DNA of 64,000 bases. It comes from Steromphala cineraria. Its lineage: Eukaryota > Mollusca > Gastropoda > Trochida > Trochidae. Position numbers and translations under genes: made by a program. The notes beneath the pieces were generated by a model. The model saw nothing but the letters and a program-made list of their open reading frames with translations. It searched no databases and was not told the origin of the DNA. The DNA lies in assembly GCA_916613615.1 (NCBI GenBank), contig OU744723.1:60954239-61018238 (forward strand), read 5' to 3'. Positions within the stretch are counted from its first letter, which is position 1; each line of letters begins with the position of its first letter. Below are positions 35,439-46,379 of the stretch, piece after piece.

Positions 35439-36347
35439 TTACAGAGCATGGATGTAGGCGTCTGCTTGCCTCCTGAGGGTGAGCTGCTCTCGGAATCGCC
35501 TGTCCTCCGCCTGGTGAAGGACACACATGGCCTCCCTGCCCGCAGTAATGAAACCATCGAGAGCTGGTCTTGACAGCGGGATGTCGGCCATCGTCGGCCA
35601 AGATGGAGTGGTCTGGGCGAGACTGCGGGTCAGCTGTTCCACCTCCATCTTGAGGGCCTGGACCTCCAGAGTCTGCCGGTCATAGGCCAGCTCCCAATCC
35701 TCGGCCTGGTTGCCTCCCTCACGCTGGGCCTGTTTTCCTCCCTGCGGCGAGGCCTGCTTAACTTCCTCAGGCTGGGCCTGGTTTCCTCCCTCAGGCTGGG
35801 CCTGGCAACATATCTCAGGCTGGGCCTGGTAGTATACCTCAGGCTGGGCCTGGTCATCTTTCTCAGGCTAAGCCTGGTTCTCTTTCGCTGCTAACGCAGG
35901 ACGATTGCCATGGGATCGCTGCCGCTCTTTCCTCATCCTGAACACCAGGGAACCAGGGTCAACGAAAACCTGGTTGTCGGCGAACCTCTTCCGAGCTCTC
36001 CGGCACAGCACCATCGGGATGCTGGGGTTTCCTTTTTTCCCAGCATGGCTGTCCGAGTAGTGGCGTGTGAGGTCCCCGAACCTGGTGAAGAAGGACTGGC
36101 AGCGATCCACAGGGCAGTAGAACGTGATGGTCTTCCTCAAATGCGCGGTGGTCCAATGTCTGTCAAATGCTTGTATGTTGGTGAACATCTTCTTTGTCGG
36201 GCATGCGGGACAGTCCATGCCCGGAACAAAGGTCACCACCGTCACAGATGGGGAAGACACTTGGCTCTCCTTGGCATCGAGGGTCATGTTTCCATCTAGC
36301 TCCAGAACGTTAGACCTAATAATGAGAATAATAAATAAAATAAGCAA
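35439..36347 (-). pseudogene. Env-position ORF: two C2H2 zinc fingers, Q-rich repeat, one TAG
   Basis: From ATG 36,347 the frame runs 159 codons to a TAG at 35,870-35,868, then stays open in the same frame for 142 more codons to TAA at 35,439. Residues C46, C49, H64, H69 and C78, C83, H96, H101 form two C2H2 zinc fingers. A Lys/Arg-rich stretch follows (about 112-146). Seven copies of an 8-residue repeat (QAQPE plus three variable residues) come next, and the TAG hits the third codon of copy one where the others have CAG. The C-terminus is charged and helical (MEVEQLTRSLAQ, RRFREQLTLRRQ). The first 11 residues are hydrophobic and lie across a possible splice acceptor (ATTATTAG at about 36,316), so translation may start at a later Met (36,287) or on a spliced RNA. 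I do not recognise the protein. DNA or RNA binding is inferred from the fingers. Confidence 0.78.
35709..35876 (-). repeat. 24-bp minisatellite inside the zinc-finger ORF, 7 copies
   Basis: The unit is CAGGCCCAGCCTGAG plus nine variable bases, seven copies in one reading frame. The first five bases of the codon pattern are strongly kept and the last three codons vary freely (KDD, VYY, ICC, GGN, EVK). This gives an in-frame 8-residue protein repeat. Confidence 0.9.
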
Positions 36348-36771
36348 TTGTTGTTTCCCTTAACAAGAATAATATCTTTTCAAAATGTGTTATTAACTGA
36401 ATTATGAATTTAAATTTTGTAGTGCAGGTATAAAAGTGAGAGATTTCCATTTACCATGTTATTCCAACAATAACATGTCTTACATCTTACTGGTAATTGA
36501 GTTGATACAACATCTACTCTCAGTAAGTCTTACATTCTAATTGTTTAGACTTTTAAGAAATACTGACGGAAAGCGTCCAACACGCTTAAATTTTAAATCC
36601 TTACAGATTCTTAAATTTCTTAGCAACTAGAATACATTAAATTCCATCAAACTGTTCTTCACAATTAAAATACCATGTCTGATAATTTTGACATTTATTT
36701 TGTTTACTGTTGTGATTTTATCTCTGATATTCTCTGAATGTTTCAGGATACATGACTTGCATGTCTCAAGC
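36348..36771 (-). other. Non-coding spacer between integrase and the zinc-finger ORF
   Basis: The spacer is AT-rich. It contains a pyrimidine-rich stretch ending in an AG acceptor candidate at about 36,317-36,316, consistent with a spliced subgenomic RNA for the downstream ORF as known for env of some Gypsy-type elements. Nothing else is recognised. Confidence 0.45.
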
Positions 36772-37464
36772 CTACTGCTTGGCAGTCCACCATTTAGGTG
36801 GATTACTCCCCAAATATGGTAACAACCTGTCGATGTGAACCACTTTTGGTGACTTGTCAGGTCCGTTCTGAATACAGAAGGTTATGTCATCAATTTGTTT
36901 GGTGACAATCCAACCCTTTGACCATCTGGAAGTTAGCTTGTAACTGATTTTTGAGGATTTGTGGGGGTTAAACAACCAAACTGGTTGCCCTACTTTGAGT
37001 CTGGTCTCTTTACTCCCCAAGTCGTAACGTTTTTTCCTGACCTCGGAAGAACGTTTAAGACTTCTGCGAGCAGGCTCAAAGGCTTTTTCAAACTGGTGTT
37101 TAACCTCATCCACATACTCGTCTCTGGTAACGGGATTGTCGTTAGGATCACCCGTTACCAGGTGAAATGGCATTCGGACTTCAGATCCAAATATTAATTT
37201 ATTTGGCGAGTAACCTGTGGTCTCATGCTTTGAACTTCTGTAAGCAGCCATCACGAAGGGAAGATGTTTGTCCCACGACTTTGGTCTTCCGTCGGTGTAA
37301 ATGCTTAGCATGGCTGCTAGTGTGCGGTTAAAGCGCTCGACCTGGCCGTTAGCCTGAGGTCGGAGAGAAGTTGTTCGGGTTTTCACCACACCCAACAATT
37401 TGCATAGCTCTTGGAACAGTCTAGCTTCATACTGTCTACCCTGGCGGCCCGCATGGACAAACAT
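36772..37464 (-). pseudogene. Gypsy integrase, C-terminal half fused to LTR
   Basis: The 230-codon frame starts inside the truncated LTR (MFVHAGR) and enters integrase at QGRQYEARLF. It keeps the end of the retroviral-type catalytic core (RPQANGQVERFNRT, with the catalytic Glu at residue 43), AAYRSSKHETTGYSP, and the C-terminal GPY/F-like domain (VGQPVWLFNP, YKLTSRWSKGWIV, VVHIDRLLPY). The HHCC zinc domain and both catalytic Asp residues are lost by the internal deletion, so it cannot catalyse integration. Reading is otherwise clean, with no stops, in keeping with a young element. Confidence 0.92.
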
Positions 37465-37715
37465 TGCCGTGAAGACTGGCTCCGATTAAAAGACATTAAA
37501 TACATGTATTAATGAGGTAAATGACAATGTATTTAAGTGTAAACAAACGTTGATTAGTTTAGGAATATGATTACAATATAATTACGTGTTGCCACATAGA
37601 AAATATGACAGAATTTAATCATACATGCTGTCTGATTACCGACAGTGGAAAAAGCTATCAACGTGAATTTTGAAGATATAGAAACGTGAAAATACAATTA
37701 TGCCTGTATATTACA
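37442..37715 (-). repeat. 5' LTR of the Gypsy element, truncated to 274 bp
   Basis: Identical to 34,752-35,025 except at 37,487. It holds the LTR start (TGTAATATAC on the minus strand) but stops short of the CRE sites, most of U3, R and U5, and joins integrase directly. The element therefore lacks a complete upstream promoter. Confidence 0.95.
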
Positions 37716-39994
37716 ATGTGATATCTGTCTTTTGCTTAGACTTAAACGAAAGTTAAAGACGTCTGAGACACGCCCACTTAAAATAGTCAATCCTTGCCAT
37801 TGCAGTATTAGGAGGAATTTTTTCAGACTTAAGAGTTTCTAGACATAGGTATTGTATCCAACCAGCATATTTTACACTTAAAGTGTCAGAAATGAGTAAC
37901 TGAACATGTGATTTCTGTCTTTTGCTAAGAATCAACTCAAAACTAAAGACGTCTGAAACATGCCCTCATGAAATGCTCAATCCTTGGTATTGCAGTATTA
38001 GGAGGAAAGTTTTTTCAGGTTCACGAGTTTCTAGACATAGGTATTGTATCCAACCAGCATATTTTTCATCTAAACTGTAAGAAATGAGTGACTGAACATG
38101 TGATATCTGGCTTTTGCTAAGAATCAAATTAACATTAAAGACGTCTGAAACATGCCCTCATGAAATACTCAATCCTTGGTATTGCAGTATTAGGAGGATG
38201 TTTTTTCACATTCAAGAGTTGCTTGACATTGATGTTGTAACTATCAAATATATTTTACATCTAAACTGTAAGAAATGAGTAACTGAACATGTGATATCTG
38301 TCTTTTGCTAAGAATCAACTCAAAATTAAAGACGTCTGAGACATGCCCACTTAACAAAGTCAATCCTTGGCATTGCAGTATTAGGAGGAAAGTTTTTCTG
38401 TTTTAAGAGTTTCTAGACATGGATATTGTATCCAACCAGCACATTTTACATCTAAAGGATTAGAAATGAGTGACTGAACATGTGATATCTGTCTTTTGCT
38501 AAGAATCAAACGAAAATTAAAGACATCTGAGACACGCCCACTTAAAATAGTCAATCCTTGGCATTGCAGTATTAGGAGGAAAGTTTTTCCATTTTAAGAG
38601 TTTCGATACATGGATATTGTTTCAAACCAGCATATTTTACATCTAAAGTGTTAGAAATGAGTGACTGAACATGTGATATCTGTCTTTTGCTAAGAATCAA
38701 ACGAAAATTAAAGACGTCTGAGACACGCCCACTTAAAATAGTCAATCCTTGGCATTGCAGTATTAGGAGGAAAGTTTTTCCGTTTTAAGAGTTTCTAGAC
38801 ATGGATATTGTATCCAACCAGCATATTTTACATCTAAAGTATTAGAATTGAGTGACTGATCATGTGATATCTGTCGTTTGCTAGGAATCAAACGAAAATT
38901 AAAGACATCTGAGACACGCCCACTTAAAATAGTCAATCCTTGGCATTGCAGTATTAGGAGGAAAGTTTTTCCGTTTTAAGAGTTTCGAGACATGGATATT
39001 GTATCCAACCAGCATATTTTACATCAAAAGTGTTAGAAATGAGTGACAGAACATGTAATATCTGTCTTTTGCTTAGACTTAAACAAAAGTTAAAGACGTC
39101 TGAGATACGCCCACTTAAAATAGTCAATTCTTGGCATTGCAGTATTAGGAGGAAAGTTTTTCCATTTTAAGAATTTCGATACATGGATATTGTTTCAAAC
39201 CAGCATATTTTACATCTAAAGTGTTAGAAATGAGTGACTGAACATGTGATATCTTTCTTTTGCTAAGAATCAAAAGAAAGTTAAAGACGTCTGAGACACG
39301 CCCACTTAAAATAGTCAATCCTTGGCATTGCAGTATTAGGAGCAATGTTTTTCCGTTTTAAGAGATTCTAGACATGGACATTGTATCCAACCAGCATATT
39401 TTACATCTAAAGTGTTAGAAATGAGTGACAGAACATGTGATATCTGTCTTTTGCTTAGACTTAAACGAAAGTTAAAGACGTCTGAAACACGCCCACTTAA
39501 AATAGTCAATCCTTGGCATTGCAGTATTAGGAGGAATTTTTTTAGATTTAAGAGTTTCTAGACATAGGTGTTGTATCCAACCAGCATATTTTACACTTAA
39601 AGTGTCAGAAATGAGTAACTGAACATGTGATTTCTGTCTTTTGCTAAGAATCAACTCAAAACTAAAGATGTCTGAAACATGCCCTCTTGAAATGCTCAAT
39701 CCTTGGTATTGCAGTATTAGGAGGAAAGTTTTTTCAGGTTCACGAGTTTCTAGACATAGGTATTGTATCCAACCAGCATATTTTTCATCTAAACCCTAAG
39801 AAATGAGTGACTGAACATGTGATATCTGTCTTTTGCTAAGAATCAACTCAAAATTAAAGACGTCTGTGACATGCCCTCATGAAATACTCAATCCTTGGTA
39901 TTGCAGTATTAGGAGGATGTTTTTTTCACATTCACGAGTTGCTTGACATTGATGTTGTAACTAACCAATATATTTTACATCTAAACTGTAAGAA

Positions 39995-42900
39995 ATTAGT
40001 GACTGAACATGTGATATCTGTCTTTTGCTAAGAATCAAACGAAAATTAAAGACGTCTGAGACACGCCCACTTAAAATAGTCAATCCTAGGCATTGCAGTA
40101 TTAGGTGGAAAGTTTTCCGTTTTGAGAGTTTTTAGACATGGATATTGTATCCAACCAGCACATTTTACATCTAAAGGGTTAGAAATGAGTGACTGAACAT
40201 GTGATATCTGTCTTTTGCTAAATATCAAACGAAAATTAAAGACGTTTGAGACACGCCCACTTAAAATAGTCAATCCTTGGCATTGCAGTATTAGGAGGAA
40301 AGTTTTTCCATTTTAAGAATTTCGATACATGGATATTGTTTCAAACCAGCATATTTTACATCTAAAGTGTTAGAAATGAGTGACTGAACATGTGATATCT
40401 GTCTTTTGCTAAGAATCAAACGAAAATTAAAGCCGTCTGAGACACGCCCACTTAAAATAGTCAATCCTTGGCATTGCAGTATTAGGAGGAAAGTTTTTCC
40501 GTTTTAAGAGTTTCTAGACATTGATATTGTATCCAACCAGCATATTTTACATCTAAAGTATTAGAATTCAGTGACTGATCATGTGATATCTGTCGTTTGC
40601 TAGGAATCAAACGAAAAGTAAAGACATCTGAGACACGCCCACTTAAAATAGTCAATCCTTGGCATTGCAGTATTAGGAGGAAAGTTTTTCCGTTTTAAGA
40701 GTTTCTAGACATGGATATTGTATCCAACCAGCATATTTTACATCTAAACTGTTAGAAATGAGTGACAGAACATGTGATATCTGTCTTTTGCTTAGACTTA
40801 AACGAAAGTTAAAGACGTCTGAGACACGCCCACATAAAATAGTCAATCCTTGGCATTGCAGTATTAGGAGGAATTTTTTCAGACTTAAGAGTTTCTAGAC
40901 ATAGGTATTGTATCCAACCAGCATATTTTACACTTAAAGTGTCAGAAATGAGTAACTGAACATGTGATATCTGTCTTTTGCTAAGAATCAACTCAAAACT
41001 AAAGACGTCTGAAACATGCCCTCATGAAATGCTCAATCCTTGGTATTGCAGTATTAGGAGGAAAGTTTTTTCAGGTTCACGAGTTTCTAGACATAGGTAT
41101 TGTATCCAACCAGCATATTTTTCATCTAAACTGTAAGAAATGAGTGACTGAACATGTGATATCTGGCTTTTGCTAAGAATCAAATTAACATTAAAGACGT
41201 CTGAAACATGCCCTCATGAAATACTCAATCCTTGGTATTGCAGTATTAGGAGGATGTTTTTTCACATTCAAGAGTTGCTTGACATTGATGTTGTAACTAT
41301 CAAATATATTTTACATCTAAACTGTAAGAAATGAGTAACTGAACATGTGATATCTGTCTTTTGCTAAGAATCAACTCAAAATTAAAGACGTCTGAGACAC
41401 GCCCACTTAACAAAATCAATCCTTGGCATTGCAGTATTAGGAGGAATGTTTTTCTGTTTTAAGAGTTTCTAGACATGGATATTGTATCCAACCAGCACAT
41501 TTTACATCTAAAGGATTAGAAATGAGTGACTGAACATGTGATATCTGTCTTTTGCTAAGAATCAAACGAAAATTAAAGACGTCTGAGACACGCCCACTTA
41601 AAATAGTCAATCCTTGGCATTGCAGTATAAGGAGGAAAGTTTTTCCATTTTAAGAATTTCGATACATGGATATTGTTTCAAACCAGCATATTTTACATCT
41701 AAAGTGTTAGAAATGAGTGACTGAACATGTGATATCTGTCTTTTGCTAAGAATCAAACGAAAATTAAAGACGTCTGAGACACGCCCACTTAAAATAGTCA
41801 ATCCTTGGCATTGCAGAATTAGTAGGAAAGTTTTCCGTTTTGAGAGTTTCTAGACATGGATATTGTATCCAACCAGCACATTTTACATCTAAAGGGTTAG
41901 AAATGAGTGACTGAACATGTGATATCTATCTTTTGCTAAATATCAAACGAAAATTAAAGACGTTTGAGACACGCCCACTTAAAATAGTCAATCCTTGGCA
42001 TTGCAGTATTAGGAGGAAAGTTTTTCCATTTTAAGAATTTCGATACATGGATATTGTTTCAAACCAGCATATTTTACATCTAAAGTGTTAGAAATGAGTG
42101 ACTGAACATGTGATATCTGTCTTTTGCTAAGAATCAAACGAAAATTAAAGACGTCTGAGACACGCCCACTTAAAATAGTCAATCCTTGGCATTGCAGTAT
42201 TAGGAGGAAAGTTTTTCCGTTTTAAGAGTTTCTAGACATTGATATTGTATCCAACCAGCATATTTTACATCTAAAGTATTAGAATTCAGTGACTGATTAT
42301 GTGATATCTGTCGTTTGCTAGGAATCAAACGAAAAGTAAAGACATCTGAGACACGCCCACTTAAGATAGTCAATCCTTGGCATTGCAGTATTAGGAGGAA
42401 AGTTTTTCCGTTTTAAGAGTTTCTAGACATGGATATTGTATCCAACCAGCATATTTTACATCTAAACTGTTAGAAATGAGTGACAGAACATGTGATATCT
42501 GTCTTTTGCTTAGACTTAAACGAAAGTTAAAGACGTCTGAGACACGCCCACTTAAAATAGTCAATCCTTGGCATTGCAGTATTAGGAGGAATTTTTTCAG
42601 ACTTAAGAGTTTCTAGACATAGGTATTGTATCCAACCAGCATATTTTACACTTAAAGTGTCAGAAATGAGTAACTGAACATGTGATTTCTGTCCTTTGCT
42701 ATGAATCAACTCAAAACTAAAGACGTCTGAAACATGCCCTCATGAAATGCTCAATCCTTGGTATTGCAGTATTAGGAGGAAAGTTTTTTCAGGTTCACGA
42801 GTTTCTAGACATAGATATTGTATCCAACCAGCATATTTTTCATCTAAACTGTAAGAAATGAGTGACTGAACATGTGATATCTGGTTTTGCTAAGAATCAA

Positions 42901-44296
42901 ATTAACATTAAAGACGTCTGAAACATGCCCTCATGAAATACTCAATCCTTGGTATTGCAGTATTAGGAGGATGTTTTTTCACATTCAAGAGTTGCTTGAC
43001 ATTGATGTTGTAACTATCAAATATATTTTACATCTAAACTGTAAGAAATGAGTAACTGAACATGTGATATCTGTCTTTTGCTAAGAATCAACTCAAAATT
43101 AAAGACGTCTGAGACACGCCCACTTAACAAAGTCAATCCTTGGCATTGCAGTATTAGGAGGAAAGTTTTTCTGTTTTAAGAGTTTCTAGACATGGATATT
43201 GTATCCAACCAGCACATTTTACATCTAAAGGATTAGAAATGAGTGACTGAACATGTGATATCTGTCTTTTGCTAAGAATCAAAATAAAATTAAAGACGTC
43301 TGAGACACGCCCACTTAAAATAGTCAATCCTTGGCATTGCAGTATTAGGAGGAAAGTTTTTCCATTTTAAGAATTTCGATACATGGATATTGTTTCAAAC
43401 CAGCATATTTTACATCTAAAGTGTTAGAAATGAATGACTGAACATGTGATATCTGTCTTTTGCTAAGAATCAAACGAAAATTAAAGACGTCTGAGACACG
43501 CCCACTTAAAATAGTCAATCCTTGGCATTGCAGAATTAGGAGGAAAGTTTTCCGTTTTGAGAGTTTCTAGACATGGATATTGTATCCAACCAGCACATTT
43601 TACATCTAAAGGGTTAGAAATGAGTGACTGAACATGTGATATCTGTCTTTTGCTAAATATCAAACGAAAATTAAAGACGTTTGAGACACGCCCACTTAAA
43701 ATAGTCAATCCTTGGCATTGCAGTATTAGGAGGAAAGTTTTTCCATTTTAAGAATTTCGATACATGGATATTGTTTCAAACCATCATATTTTACATCTAA
43801 AGTGTTAGAAATGAGTGACTGAACATGTGATATCTGTCTTTTGCTAAGAATCAAACGAAAATTAAAGACGTCTGAGACACGCCCACTTAAAATAGTCAAT
43901 CCTTGGCATTGCAGTATTAGGAGGAAAGTTTTTCCGTTTTAAGAGTTTCTAGACATTGATATTGTATCCAACCAGCATATTTTACATCTAAAGTATTAGA
44001 ATTCAGTGACTGATTATGTGATATCTGTCGTTTGCTAGGAATCAAATGAAAAGTAAACATCTGAGACACGCCCACTTAAAATAGTCAATCCTTGGCATTG
44101 CAGTATTAGGAGGAAAGTTTTTCCGTTTTAAGAGTTTCTAGACATTGATATTGTATCCAACCAGCATATTTTACATCTAAACTGTTAGAAATGAGTGACA
44201 GAACATGTGATATCTGTCTTTTGCTTAGACTTAAACGAAAGTTAAAGACGTCTGAGACACGCCCACTTAAAATAGTCAATCCTTGGCATTGCAGTA
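39995..44296. repeat. Higher-order repeat of 1,718 bp (9 monomers), about 2.5 copies
   Basis: The variant AGTTTTCCGTTTTGAGAG starts at 40,111, 41,829 and 43,546, spaced 1,718 and 1,717 bp. All intervening monomer variants correspond in order; for example CTTAGACTTAAACGAAAGTT lies at about 40,791 and 42,509. Copy-to-copy differences are a few per cent or less. The tract ends at about 44,296, where the order of monomer classes changes. Confidence 0.9.
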
Positions 44297-46379
44297 TCAG
44301 GAGGATTTTTTTTCAGATTTAAGAGTTTCGAGACATGGCTATTGTATCCAATCAGCATATTGTACACTTGAAGTGTCAGAAATGAGTGACTGAACATGTG
44401 ATTTCTGTCTTTTGCTAAGAATCAACTCAAAATTAAAGACGTCTGTGACATGCCCTCATGAAATACTCAATCCTTGGTATTGCAGTATTAGGAGGATGTT
44501 TTTTTCACATTCAAAAGTTGCTTGACATTGATGTTGTAACTAACCAATATATTTTACATCTAAACTGTAAGAAATTAGTGACTGAACATGTGATATCTGT
44601 CTTTTGCTAAGAATCAAACGAAAATTAAAGACGTCTGAGACACGCCCACTTAAAATAGTCAATCCTAGGCATTGCAGTATTAGGAGGAAAGTTTTCCGTT
44701 TTGAGAGTTTCTAGACATGGATATTGTATCCAACCAGCACATTTTACATCTAAAGGGTTAGAAATGAGTGACTGAACATGTGATATCTGTCTTTTGCTAA
44801 GAATCAACTCAAAATTAAAGACGTCTGTGACATGCCCTCATGAAATAGTCAATCCTTGGTATTGCAGTATAAGGAGGATGTTTTTTTCACATTCAAGAGT
44901 TGCTTGACATTGATGTTGTAACTAACCAATATATTTTACATCTAAACTGTAAGAAATTAGTGACTGAACATGTGATATCTGTCTTTTGCTAAATATCAAA
45001 CGAAAATTAAAGACGTTTGAGACACCCCCACTTAAAATAGTCAATCCTTGGCATTGCAGTATTAGGAGGAAAGTTTTTCCATTTTAAGAATTTCGATACA
45101 TGGATATTGTTTCAAACCAGCATATTTTACATCTAAAGTGTTAGAAATGAGTGACTGAACATGTGATATCTGTCTTTTCCTAAGAATCAAACGAAAATTA
45201 AAGACGTCTGAGACACGCCCACTTAAAATAGTCAATCCTTGGCATTGCAGTATTAGGAGGAAAGTTTTTCCGTTTTAAGAGTTTCTAGACATTGATATTG
45301 TATCCAACCAGCATATTTTACATCTAAAGTATTAGAATTCAGTGACTGATCATGTGATATCTGTCGTTTGCTAGGAATCAAACGAAAATTAAAGACGTTT
45401 GAGACACGCCCACTTAAAATAGTCAATCCTTGGCATTGCAGAATTAGGAGGAAATTTTTCCGTTTTGAGAGTTTCTAGACATGGATATTGTATCCAACCA
45501 GCACATTTTACATCTAAAGGGTTAGAAATGAGTGACTGAACATGTGATATCTGTCTTTTGCTAAATATCAAACGAAAATTAAAGACGTTTGAGACACGCC
45601 CACTTAAAATAGTCAATCCTTGGCATTGCAGTATTAGGAGGAAAGTTTTTCCATTTTAAGAATTTCGATACATGGATATTGTTTCAAACCAGCATATTTT
45701 ACATCTAAAGTGTTAGAAATGAGTGACTGAACATGTGATATCTGTCTTTTGCTAAGAATCAAACGAAAATTAAAGACGTCTGAGACACGCCCACTTAAAA
45801 TAGTCAATCCTTGGCATTGCAGTATTAGGAGGAAAGTTTTTCCGTTTTAAGAGTTTCTAGACATTGATATTGTATCCAACCAGCATATTTTACATCTAAA
45901 GTATTAGAATTCAGTGACTGATTATGTGATATCTGTCGTTTGCTAGGAATCAAACGAAAAGTAAAGACATCTGAGACACGCCCACTTAAATTAGTCAATC
46001 CTTGGCATTGCAGTATTAGGAGGAAAGTTTTTCCGTTTTAAGAGTTTCTAGACATGGATATTGTATCCAACCAGCATATTTTACATCTAAACTGTTAGAA
46101 ATGAGTGACAGAACATGTGATATCTGTCTTTTGCTAAATATCAAACGAAAATTAAAGACGTTTGAGACACGCCCACTTAAAATAGTCAATCCTTGGCATT
46201 GCAGAATTAGGAGGAAAGTTTTCCGTTTTGAGAGTTTCTAGACATGGATATTGTATCCAACCAGCACATTTTACATCTAAAGGGTTAGAAATGAGTGACT
46301 GAACATGTGATATCTGTCTTTTGCTAAATATCAAACGAAAATTAAAGACGTTTGAGACACGCCCACTTAAAATAGTCAA

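Larger units (their letters stand above)
34098..37715 (-). mobile_element. Ty3/Gypsy LTR retrotransposon, internally deleted
   Basis: The element is 3,618 bp in minus orientation, with TGTAAT...ATTACA ends and ATGT duplications. In coding order it has a truncated 5' LTR (37,715-37,442), an integrase C-terminal half (37,464-36,772), a zinc-finger ORF (36,347-35,439), a polypurine tract and a complete 3' LTR (35,025-34,098). The rest of the 5' LTR, the primer-binding site, gag, protease, RT, RNase H and the integrase N-terminus are all missing. The junction lies at about 37,442, where LTR and integrase share only about TG(G). The two LTR copies differ at 1 of 274 comparable positions (34,797 A, 37,487 T), so the insertion is recent. 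It is non-autonomous, and the LTR promoter could still be active. Confidence 0.95.

Noticed and set aside
35349..36363. Plus-strand and other-frame ORFs across the zinc-finger ORF
   Set aside because: They are antisense or shifted shadows of the minus-strand frame, which carries the zinc-finger and repeat pattern.
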